From Rhodoferax sp. (GTDB lineage: Bacteria > Pseudomonadota > Gammaproteobacteria > Burkholderiales > Burkholderiaceae_C), in assembly GCA_013791765.1 (NCBI GenBank), contig VMTC01000063.1:30206-94205 (forward strand): a stretch of 64,000 nucleotides of DNA. The letters run 5' to 3'. The notes below the pieces were generated by a model that had not been told where the DNA came from, did not search any database, and saw only the letters and a program-made list of their open reading frames with translations. Made by a program: the position numbers and the translations under genes. Shown here one piece after another: positions 34,632 through 41,728 of the stretch (positions within the stretch are counted from its first letter, which is position 1; each line of letters opens with the position of its first letter).

Positions 34632-34686
34632 CTATTTTAATTGATAGCTGCCAACGCTTGTTACACAAGGGCTTGAGGCGAATTTC
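34632..34686 (+). repeat. Dispersed palindromic repeat abutting a start codon
   Basis: AATTGATAGCTGCCAACGCT then CACAAGGGCTTGAGGCGAAT, ending in the base before the ATG at 34687. The GAGG inside it is the only plausible ribosome site for the response-regulator gene. Confidence 0.7.
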
Positions 34687-35394
34687 ATGCGATTACTGTT
34701 GGTGGAAGATGATGTCATGGTGGCCAGTGGCATCAAGCTCGGCCTGAGCGATGCCGGCTACGCCGTGGACTGGGTGGGCAGCGCCGAGCGCGCGCTAGAG
34801 GCTATGCGCCACGAATCATTCGACATCGCCATTCTCGATATTGGTCTGCCCGGCATGAACGGCCTGGCACTGACGCAGCGCCTGCGCAAAGATGCGCCCA
34901 CCATGCCGGTGCTGCTGCTTACCGCGCGCGACGCCCTGCAGGAGCGCGTGCTGGGACTCGACAACGGCGCCGACGACTACATGGTCAAACCGTTCGAATT
35001 GCCGGAGTTGCTGGCGCGTCTGCGCGCCTTGTTGCGCCGTTCGCAAGCCGCCACCTCGGCGGTGCTCAGTTTTGGCGCGCTGGAACTCAACACCGCAACA
35101 AGGCTGGCCTGCCTGCGTCCCAGCGGCCAGCCGCTCGAACTGGGGCCGCGTGAGTGGACGGTGCTGGAGTACCTGCTCATCAATGCCCCCAAACCTGCGA
35201 ACAAAGACAAACTGCTACAGGCGCTGACTGGTTGGGACAAAGAAATCACGCCCAACGCAGTCGAGGTCTACATCTCGCGCCTGCGCGGCAAGTTGGAGCC
35301 GCATGGCATCGGCTTGCGCTCGATTCGCGGCTTTGGCTACCGCCTGGAACTGATCGAGGTCAGTCCCAGTGAGCGGGCCACCCGGACGCTTTAG
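34687..35394 (+). CDS. OmpR family response regulator (QseB/PmrA-like)
   Basis: 235 residues. Receiver with D51 (ILDIGLPG), LLTAR switch and VKPF with the conserved Lys, then a winged-helix DNA-binding domain ending VEVYISRLRGKL and IRGFGYRLEL. Three bases separate its stop from the kinase gene, so they form one two-component operon. Signal and targets unknown; the QseB/PmrA branch usually responds to metals or envelope conditions. Confidence 0.92.
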   Translation: MRLLLVEDDVMVASGIKLGLSDAGYAVDWVGSAERALEAMRHESFDIAILDIGLPGMNGLALTQRLRKDAPTMPVLLLTARDALQERVLGLDNGADDYMVKPFELPELLARLRALLRRSQAATSAVLSFGALELNTATRLACLRPSGQPLELGPREWTVLEYLLINAPKPANKDKLLQALTGWDKEITPNAVEVYISRLRGKLEPHGIGLRSIRGFGYRLELIEVSPSERATRTL

Positions 35395-35397
35395 TCA

Positions 35398-36855
35398 ATG
35401 CAGCTGGCCACCATGTCCTCTGGCTTGCAGCGGCGCTTGCTGTTGCTCCTGTTGGTGCCCTTGTGCCTGCTGGCTGGCGTCAACGCCTGGTTTGACTACC
35501 GCTTTGCCGACGCTGCCGCCTTGCAGCAAGATCGCCAACTGCTCAAGCTGGTGCCCTTGCTGGCCGATTCGGTGATCGCCAAAGGACCAAGCTCGGGCGC
35601 CCCACCCGTCCTGTTGTTGGCCCCGGTCATTGCTGAATTTCTGCGGGACCGGGTCGGGCTGTCCGCCTTCTGCATTGCCGACCTGAACGGGCAGGTGCTG
35701 CTGGGTCATGATTGGCTGGGGGGCTTGCCCCCAACGACCCGTGAGCCGGAGTTTGCCAGCGCAGAGCAGGGCGGTGTGACTTACCGCATCGTTTCCCAGC
35801 GCCTGCAAACTGCAGCTGGAAACGTGGTGGTGCGATTGGCCGATGGCTCCGATCCGCGCCAGCAGTGGCTCAAACTGGTGTTGCTCAAGGTCCTGCTGCC
35901 CAACTTGGCGTTGATGGTATTGGCCGTGTTTGTGGTCAATTGGGCGGTGCGGCAAGCGCTGCGTCCCTTGCTGGTGCTCAAAGAAGCGGTCGAGCAGCGC
36001 TCGCCGAGCGATTTGAGCGCGATGGACGTGCAGGCCTCGCCTGAAGAGGTTCGCCCGCTAGTACAGTCGCTGAACCGCCTGTTCGAGCTGGTCAATGCGC
36101 AGGCGGACAGCCAGCGCCGCTTTGTGGCCGACGCGGCGCATCAACTGCGCACCCCCCTGGCGGGCTTGCAGGCCCAAGTTGAGGCCTGGGCGCAAGTGGC
36201 CAGCCTGCCCGCCGTAGCCTGTGCCACATGTGGGAAATATATACAAAATCAGGCTCTAGCCCCCGTCGATAAAGAGCAAGAAGCTATAAATATAGGAGTA
36301 GACAAAGTCCGGCGTCTGCGGGACGCCACCCGGCGCACCTCGCAATTGGCCAATCAACTGCTGGCCTTGTCACGTGCTGATGCCCATGGGATGGACCGCC
36401 AGCCGCTGCAGACCGTCGATTTGAAGGAGCTGTGCGAAAACTTGTTGGAGACGCATCTGGATGCCGCCATGGCCAAGTCCCTCGATTTGGGGTTGGATGT
36501 GCAAGCCGTGCATGTTACGGGTCACGCGTGGCTCTTGCGCGAACTGCTGGGCAACCTGACGGACAACGCCCTGCAGTACACCCCAGCAGGCGGCACGGTC
36601 ACGCTACGCTGCGGTCGGGCACCTAAAAGCGGCGCGGCCTTTCTGGAGGTGGAAGACAATGGCCCGGGCGTGCCGCTTGAAGAGCGTCAGCGTGTGCTGG
36701 CGCGTTTCTACCGTTTGCCCGGCACTGTCAGCCAAGGCAATGGCCTGGGGCTGGCGATTGTTGACGAGATTGCCCGGGTGCACCACGGTTTGCTCATCGT
36801 GGGCAGCGCGCGGGCAGGGCGCGGTGCCCGATTCACCCTGGTCTTTCCAGCATGA
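35398..36855 (+). CDS. Sensor histidine kinase (QseC-like) with repeat insertion
   Basis: 485 residues. Membrane segment near residues 10-28, periplasmic sensor, second membrane segment around residue 170, HAMP-like linker, DHp with AHQLRTPLAGL (H248), then NLTDNALQYTP (N box), EDNGPGVP (G1) and GNGLGLAIVDEI (G2). The DHp hairpin, about 30 residues after the His, contains a rare-codon stretch (residues ~280-300) that is a reverse copy of the dispersed repeat; homologues as I know them run directly from the first helix to RRLRDATRRTSQLANQL. Frame is kept and catalytic motifs are intact, so it is probably functional with an elongated hairpin tip. Confidence 0.9.
   Translation: MQLATMSSGLQRRLLLLLLVPLCLLAGVNAWFDYRFADAAALQQDRQLLKLVPLLADSVIAKGPSSGAPPVLLLAPVIAEFLRDRVGLSAFCIADLNGQVLLGHDWLGGLPPTTREPEFASAEQGGVTYRIVSQRLQTAAGNVVVRLADGSDPRQQWLKLVLLKVLLPNLALMVLAVFVVNWAVRQALRPLLVLKEAVEQRSPSDLSAMDVQASPEEVRPLVQSLNRLFELVNAQADSQRRFVADAAHQLRTPLAGLQAQVEAWAQVASLPAVACATCGKYIQNQALAPVDKEQEAINIGVDKVRRLRDATRRTSQLANQLLALSRADAHGMDRQPLQTVDLKELCENLLETHLDAAMAKSLDLGLDVQAVHVTGHAWLLRELLGNLTDNALQYTPAGGTVTLRCGRAPKSGAAFLEVEDNGPGVPLEERQRVLARFYRLPGTVSQGNGLGLAIVDEIARVHHGLLIVGSARAGRGARFTLVFPA
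36236..36296 (-). repeat. Dispersed palindromic repeat, in-frame copy inside the kinase gene
   Basis: On the minus strand it reads TATATTTATAGCTTCTTGCT, degenerate centre, then GGGGGCTAGAGCCTGATTTT, aligning with the copies at 26951 and 34632. It is AT-rich, uses ATA and CTA codons, and stays open in the gene frame. Confidence 0.75.
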
Positions 36856-36895
36856 GCCGCACCCCCGCAAAAACCCTAAGTGGCGCTATGCGAGA

Positions 36896-37651
36896 ATGAT
36901 TTCAACCCACCGTCCTGTGCCCGTTGTTCCCATGCCTGACGCCCAATTGCCCCCCCCGCTCGCATCACCCAGCGCTGGCCAGCGTGAGCCGGTCGAGCAG
37001 ACGCGCAAGCGACTCAAGCCGGGCGAGCGTCGCGAGCAGATCTTGCAGGCCTTGGCGCAGATGCTGGAGCAACCCGGTGCCGAGCGCATCACGACCGCCG
37101 CCCTGGCGGCACGTCTGGCGGTGAGCGAAGCCGCGCTGTACCGGCACTTTGCCAGCAAGGCGCAGATGTTTGAGGGCTTGATCGAGTTCATCGAACACTC
37201 TGTTTTTTCGCTGGTCAATCAAATCACCGAGCGCCATGCTTTGCCCGCTGCGACCGCCCTGGCGCCTGCCGGGGCAGCTTCAGTGCTGGACGTCATGACC
37301 GGCGCCCAGGCCGGCGTGCGCCAGGCCGCGCAGGTCGTCACGATGCTGCTGCAGTTTGCCGAAAAGAACCCCGGCATGACCCGCGTCATGGTGGGCGATG
37401 CGCTGGTGTTCGAGAACGAGCGACTGCAACAGCGCATGAACTTGTTTTTCGACAAAATTGAGTCCGGTCTCAAGCAAAGTTTGCGCTGCGCAGCCGAACT
37501 GCACGGCTCGACCACCCCCAGCATCGACAGCCAGGTGCGGGCATCCGTGTTGATGGCCTTTGTCGTTGGCCGTCTGCAACGCTTTGCGCGCTCCAGCTTC
37601 AAACGCTTGCCGTGTGAGCATCTTGAAGCCAGCCTGGCCCTGATGCTTTGA
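36896..37651 (+). CDS. slmA: Nucleoid occlusion factor SlmA (TetR fold)
   Basis: 251 residues from the ATG at 36896; ATG 36932 would give 239. Characteristic SlmA blocks: RREQILQALAQMLE, RITTAALAARLAVSEAALYRHF, KAQMFEGLIEFIE, and FAEKNPGMTRVMVGDALVFE. SlmA binds chromosomal sites and blocks FtsZ assembly over the nucleoid. It starts 41 bp after the kinase gene. The argB neighbourhood is a usual location in betaproteobacteria as I recall. Confidence 0.92.
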   Translation: MISTHRPVPVVPMPDAQLPPPLASPSAGQREPVEQTRKRLKPGERREQILQALAQMLEQPGAERITTAALAARLAVSEAALYRHFASKAQMFEGLIEFIEHSVFSLVNQITERHALPAATALAPAGAASVLDVMTGAQAGVRQAAQVVTMLLQFAEKNPGMTRVMVGDALVFENERLQQRMNLFFDKIESGLKQSLRCAAELHGSTTPSIDSQVRASVLMAFVVGRLQRFARSSFKRLPCEHLEASLALML

Positions 37652-37667
37652 GCAACGGTTACTCATC

Positions 37668-38516
37668 ATGAAGCTGCTGCGTTTTGGTCCTGTTGGTCGA
37701 GAAAAGCCCGGTTTGCTTGATTGCGCCGGCCAACTGCGCGATCTGAGCGGCCTGATCGCGGACTTGGGGCCAGATCAACTCAGCGATGCCTCATTGGCCA
37801 ATTTGCGCCTGCTTGATCCTTTGAGTCTGCCTCTGGTGCCCGGGCAGCCGCGCCTGGGCTGCCCGGTGGCCGGTGTTGGCAAGTTTATTGCCATTGGCCT
37901 CAATTATTCAGACCACGCCGCCGAAACCGGTGCGCCGATACCCACCGAACCGATTGTCTTCATGAAAGCCATCAGCTGCATTCAGGGGCCGAGCGACCCG
38001 GTGATGTTGCCGCGCGGTTCCAAGAAGACCGACTGGGAAGTCGAACTCGGCGTCGTGATCGGCAGCCGGGCGCGTTATGTGCGGCAAAAAGAGGCCCTGG
38101 GATGCGTGGCAGGCTATTGCGTCGTCAATGACATCAGCGAGCGCGCTTACCAGCTTGAGCGCGGCCCGCAGTGGGACAAGGGTAAAGGCTGCGACACCTT
38201 TGGCCCGATTGGGCCCTGGCTGGTCACGCGCGACGAAGTGCCAGACCCGCAGAGACTACAGCTGTGGCTTGACCTCAACGGCCAGCGCAGGCAGACTGGC
38301 ACGACGCGTAACATGATTTTTGGCGTCGCCAAGTTAGTGAGCTATGTCAGCCAGTTCATGACCCTGCTGCCCGGGGATGTCATCAGCACCGGCACGCCGC
38401 CCGGTGTCGGACTGGGTATGAAACCGCCCAAATTTTTGAAAAACGGCGACATCATGAGCTTGGGTATTGACGGCCTGGGCGCACAACAGCAGCTCGTGGT
38501 GCCCTTTAAACGTTAA
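37668..38516 (+). CDS. Fumarylacetoacetate hydrolase family protein
   Basis: 282 residues. FIAIGLNYSDHAAETGAPIP, EPIVFMKA, KTDWEVELGVVIG (metal-binding Glu residues) and GDVISTGTPPGVG are the FAH-family core. Members hydrolyse or isomerise 2,4-diketo acids and related ring-cleavage products; the precise substrate cannot be told. A terminator hairpin follows at 38521, so it is probably the last gene of its unit. Confidence 0.88.
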   Translation: MKLLRFGPVGREKPGLLDCAGQLRDLSGLIADLGPDQLSDASLANLRLLDPLSLPLVPGQPRLGCPVAGVGKFIAIGLNYSDHAAETGAPIPTEPIVFMKAISCIQGPSDPVMLPRGSKKTDWEVELGVVIGSRARYVRQKEALGCVAGYCVVNDISERAYQLERGPQWDKGKGCDTFGPIGPWLVTRDEVPDPQRLQLWLDLNGQRRQTGTTRNMIFGVAKLVSYVSQFMTLLPGDVISTGTPPGVGLGMKPPKFLKNGDIMSLGIDGLGAQQQLVVPFKR

Positions 38517-38520
38517 TGTT

Positions 38521-38541
38521 CACGGGTAAACCCGTGTCTTT
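38521..38541 (+). terminator. Intrinsic terminator after the FAH-family gene
   Basis: CACGGG, TAAA loop, CCCGTG, then TCTTT, five bases after the stop codon. Confidence 0.7.
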
Positions 38542-38606
38542 ACTAGAAAAATTTCTCTAAATCCGGTCTTTTTGACGCACGGCGCCTCGAATTGCGGCAA
38601 AATAGC

Positions 38607-38614
38607 ACGATCGT
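38607..38614. promoter_or_regulatory. Palindrome, candidate operator of the TetR regulator
   Basis: ACGATCGT, a perfect 8-bp palindrome 15 bp before the TetR start, next to an AAAATA that could be part of a -10. A TetR dimer acting on its own promoter is the usual arrangement; not demonstrated here. Confidence 0.4.
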
Positions 38615-38628
38615 TCTTTTTTGGTGCC

Positions 38629-39345
38629 ATGATTTCTCCTCAAACCCCTGTCCAACCAGCACTGTCCCGGCGCCGCCCGGGCGATGGTGGTGCCCACGTC
38701 AAGCCAAAGGGCCAGCAAACCAAGCAGACGATTGTGGACGCGGCTTTGGCGCTGGCAGCAGAAATCGGGCTCGAAGGCTTGAGCATTGGCGCTCTGGCCG
38801 AGGTCACCAAGATGAGTAAATCTGGCGTTTTCGCCCATTTCGGATCGCGTGAAGAACTGCAGATATCTGTCATTCGGGCGCACTTCGAGAGCTTTTACGC
38901 CAATGTCTTTAAGCCATCCATGCACGCCGACCGGGGTCTGCCGCGCGTGCGGGCCCTGTTTGCCAACTGGATGAAGCGCGTGGACGCCGAGATTCAATCG
39001 GGCTGCATCTTTATTAGCGGTGCGGTTGAATTTGATGACCGCCCTGGCTTGGTGCGTGACGCGCTGGCGAGCTCGGTCAACATCTGGCTGGCGGCGGTCG
39101 ATCGCGCCGTCGAGCAGGCGCGTGAGCTTGGCCACCTCAAGCCCGACACCGAAGCGCATCAAGTGGCATTTGAGATCCATGGGCTGATTCTGGCCTTGCA
39201 TTTCGAGGCGCGTTTTTTGGGGTTGCCCGGCGCAGTTGAACGCGCCAACATTGGCTTTGAAAACATCATCAAGCGCTACGGCAAAACTGCCGCTCGCGCA
39301 TTACCGCGTACCCCAGCATCCAACCTAAACCTGAAGGAGAAGTAA
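38629..39345 (+). CDS. TetR family regulator of the beta-oxidation set
   Basis: 238 residues from the ATG at 38629; earlier in-frame codons belong to the promoter. HTH region IGALAEVTKMSKSGVFAHFGSREELQ. It ends two bases before the acyl-CoA dehydrogenase gene, so it probably controls that operon in response to acyl-CoA (inference from location). The C-terminal ligand domain is not assignable. Confidence 0.88.
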   Translation: MISPQTPVQPALSRRRPGDGGAHVKPKGQQTKQTIVDAALALAAEIGLEGLSIGALAEVTKMSKSGVFAHFGSREELQISVIRAHFESFYANVFKPSMHADRGLPRVRALFANWMKRVDAEIQSGCIFISGAVEFDDRPGLVRDALASSVNIWLAAVDRAVEQARELGHLKPDTEAHQVAFEIHGLILALHFEARFLGLPGAVERANIGFENIIKRYGKTAARALPRTPASNLNLKEK

Positions 39346-39347
39346 CC

Positions 39348-41144
39348 ATGCCCAGCTATACCCCCCCATTGCGTGACATGCAGTTTGTCATGCACGAACT
39401 GCTTCACGTCGTTGACGATTTGTCCGCCATCCCCAAGCACGCCGATATTGACGTTGACACCATCAACGCCGTGCTCGAAGAAGGTGGCAAATTTGCCGCT
39501 GAGGTGGCTTTCCCGCTCAACCAGAGTGGCGATGCAGAGGGTTGCACGCTCGACCCGGTCACGCATGCGGTCACCACGCCCGCTGGCTTCAAGGAGGCTT
39601 ATAAGAAATACGTTGAAGGCGGCTGGGCGGCGTTGGCCTGTGAGCCGGAATTCGGTGGTCAAGGGCTGCCGCACATCGTGAACCAGTGCTTTTATGAAAT
39701 GCTCAACAGTGCCAACCAGTCCTGGGCCATGTACCCAGGTCTGACCCACGGCGCTTATGCTGCCTTGGCCGCACACGGTACCGACGAGCAAAAGCAGACT
39801 TACCTGCACAAAATGACCAGTGGTGAGTGGCTGGGTACCATGTGCTTGACGGAGGCCCATTGCGGTACCGACCTGGGTCTGATGCGCAGCAGGGCTGAGC
39901 CGCAGGCTGACGGCACCTACAAAATCAGTGGTGAAAAAATATTCATCAGCGCTGGCGAAAATGACATGGCCAGCAACATCATTCATCTGGTGTTGGCCCG
40001 CCTGCCCGATGCGCCTGTCGGCATCAAGGGCGTGAGCTTGTTCATCGTACCGAAGTTTCTGGTTAACCAGGATGGATCGGTGGGCGAGCGCAACGGCATT
40101 TATTGCGGTGGCCTGGAGCACAAAATGGGCATCCGTGGCAACGCCACGGCGCAGTTGGTACTTGATAGCGCAGTTGGTACGCTGGTGGGTCAGCCCAACA
40201 AGGGCATGCAGGCCATGTTTGTGATGATGAATGCAGCGCGCCTGGGCGTTGGCAACCAGTCACTCGGGCAGACTGAAGTCGCCTACCAAAACGCCCTGGT
40301 TTACGCCAAAGACCGCATCCAGATGCGCTCGCTCACGGGCATCAAGGCCAAGGACAAGGCAGCCGATCCCATCATCGTGCACCCGGACGTACGCAAGATG
40401 CTGCTCACGGCCAAGGCCTACGCCGAGGGCGGTCGCGCCTTGCTGTGCTACAGCGCCATGTTGCTGGAAAAGGAACACAGCCACCCCGATGAGAAAGTCC
40501 GCAAGGACGCCGGCGAAATGCTGGCCATGCTGACGCCCATCGTTAAGGCCTTCATCACGGACAACGGCCATATTTCCACCAATGCCTGCCTGCAGGTGTT
40601 CGGCGGTCACGGCTACATCAACGACTGGGGCATGGAGCAGTTTGCGCGCGACAACCGCATCAACATGATCTATGAAGGCACCAATACGATCCAGTCGCTG
40701 GACTTGCTTGGGCGCAAGATTCTGGGAAACAACGGCGCCACCCTGCGCAAGTTTGGCAAGCTCATTGGTCAACTCGTGGCTGAAGAAGGCGTCAACGAAA
40801 AGATGGCTGAATTCATCACGCCGATCGCCATTTTGGGCGACCAGATGACCAAGTTCACTACCGAAATTGGTTTCAAGGGCTTCCAGAATGCAGATGAAGT
40901 GGGTGCTGCTGCGGTGGACTACCTGCGCGTGGCCGGTCACCTGGTGTTTGGCTACTTCTGGGCCCGCATGGCGCAAGTGGCGCTGCGCGAGATTGCCGCT
41001 GGCAACAGCGACCCCTTCTACCTGGCCAAACTGCAAACGGCGCGCTTCTATTTTGCCAAACTGTTCCCTGAAACCGCAACACTCATGCGCACGGCGCGCG
41101 CCGGCAGCAAGGTGTTGATGGACACGGATGCCGCCCTGGCTTGA
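39348..41144 (+). CDS. Acyl-CoA dehydrogenase (large, ~600-residue class)
   Basis: 598 residues with an AAGGAGAAG site before the ATG. MCLTEAHCGTDLGLM binds FAD, YAKDRIQMRSLTGIKAKDKA and GGHGYINDWGMEQFARDNRI are conserved, and the catalytic Glu is in YEGTNTIQSLDLLGRKIL. The extra C-terminal domain puts it in the group of DmdC-like/FadE-like dehydrogenases of bacterial beta-oxidation. First oxidation step: acyl-CoA to trans-2-enoyl-CoA. Directly downstream of its probable regulator. Confidence 0.92.
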   Translation: MPSYTPPLRDMQFVMHELLHVVDDLSAIPKHADIDVDTINAVLEEGGKFAAEVAFPLNQSGDAEGCTLDPVTHAVTTPAGFKEAYKKYVEGGWAALACEPEFGGQGLPHIVNQCFYEMLNSANQSWAMYPGLTHGAYAALAAHGTDEQKQTYLHKMTSGEWLGTMCLTEAHCGTDLGLMRSRAEPQADGTYKISGEKIFISAGENDMASNIIHLVLARLPDAPVGIKGVSLFIVPKFLVNQDGSVGERNGIYCGGLEHKMGIRGNATAQLVLDSAVGTLVGQPNKGMQAMFVMMNAARLGVGNQSLGQTEVAYQNALVYAKDRIQMRSLTGIKAKDKAADPIIVHPDVRKMLLTAKAYAEGGRALLCYSAMLLEKEHSHPDEKVRKDAGEMLAMLTPIVKAFITDNGHISTNACLQVFGGHGYINDWGMEQFARDNRINMIYEGTNTIQSLDLLGRKILGNNGATLRKFGKLIGQLVAEEGVNEKMAEFITPIAILGDQMTKFTTEIGFKGFQNADEVGAAAVDYLRVAGHLVFGYFWARMAQVALREIAAGNSDPFYLAKLQTARFYFAKLFPETATLMRTARAGSKVLMDTDAALA

Positions 41145-41151
41145 GCGCTTG

Positions 41152-41171
41152 GACCCCGCGCGAGCGGGGTC
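41152..41171 (+). terminator. Strong hairpin after acyl-CoA dehydrogenase gene
   Basis: Eight-base perfect stem GACCCCGC/GCGGGGTC with a GCGA loop. The T-tract is poor, so it may be a partial terminator or an mRNA-stabilising structure. Confidence 0.55.
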
Positions 41172-41202
41172 TTGTGAGTCCCCCCATTAAGGAGAGATTA
41201 TC

Positions 41203-41637
41203 TTGTACAAATCGATTGCTGCTTTTCTTATCAGTGCCCTGGCGCTGCCGGTGCTGGCGCAGATGACGCCCGTAGGAGTCTGGCGCACCGTTGATGACAA
41301 AACCGGTGAGGTGTCATCCGAGGTGCGTATCAGTGACAACGCGGGTGCGCTATCCGGGCGCATCGAAAAGCTTCTGCGCAAGGATGCCAAGCAGGACGAT
41401 GTCTGCGACAAATGTGCCGATGATCGCAAGAACAAGCCGGTGCTTGGCCTGGAGATCATCCGTGGCGGCAAAAAAGTTGAAGGCAAGGACCTTTGGGAGG
41501 GCGGCAAGATTCTCGACCCCGATAACGGGAAAGACTACACCTTGCGCCTGACACCGATTGACGGTGGAAAGCAGTTGCAGGTGCGCGGTTACATCGCGTT
41601 TTTCTATAGGACGCAAATCTGGACGCGCGTCCCCTGA
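41203..41637 (+). CDS. DUF2147 exported protein
   Basis: 144 residues, TTG start preceded by AAGGAGAG. Signal peptide MYKSIAAFLISALALPVLAQ; mature part begins PVGVWRTVDDKTGEVSSEVR, a DUF2147 hallmark, with a DVCDKC pair and GKILDPDNGKDYTLRL. The family has a small beta-barrel fold and no defined function, but is often found with fatty-acid or PHA genes. It lies inside the beta-oxidation gene set. Confidence 0.88.
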   Translation: MYKSIAAFLISALALPVLAQMTPVGVWRTVDDKTGEVSSEVRISDNAGALSGRIEKLLRKDAKQDDVCDKCADDRKNKPVLGLEIIRGGKKVEGKDLWEGGKILDPDNGKDYTLRLTPIDGGKQLQVRGYIAFFYRTQIWTRVP

Positions 41638-41645
41638 TCCATTAG

Positions 41646-41717
41646 CCGTTTGCCCTGAGCTTGTCGAAGGGCATTTGTGAACACATTCAAGGGCTTCGAC
41701 AAGCTCAGCCCGAACGG
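41646..41717. repeat. Inverted repeat with TTCGACAAGCTCAG core
   Basis: Arms 41646-41671 and 41691-41717, imperfect complements, separated by 19 bp. The arm core CTGAGCTTGTCGAAG is a very widespread bacterial intergenic repeat. The right arm ends next to the GGAG that serves the following gene at 41729. Confidence 0.8.
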
Positions 41718-41728
41718 AGATTAAATAA

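Noticed and set aside
36659-36895. Extended N-terminus of SlmA
   Set aside because: It overlaps the end of the kinase gene in another frame; the SlmA homology starts after 36896.
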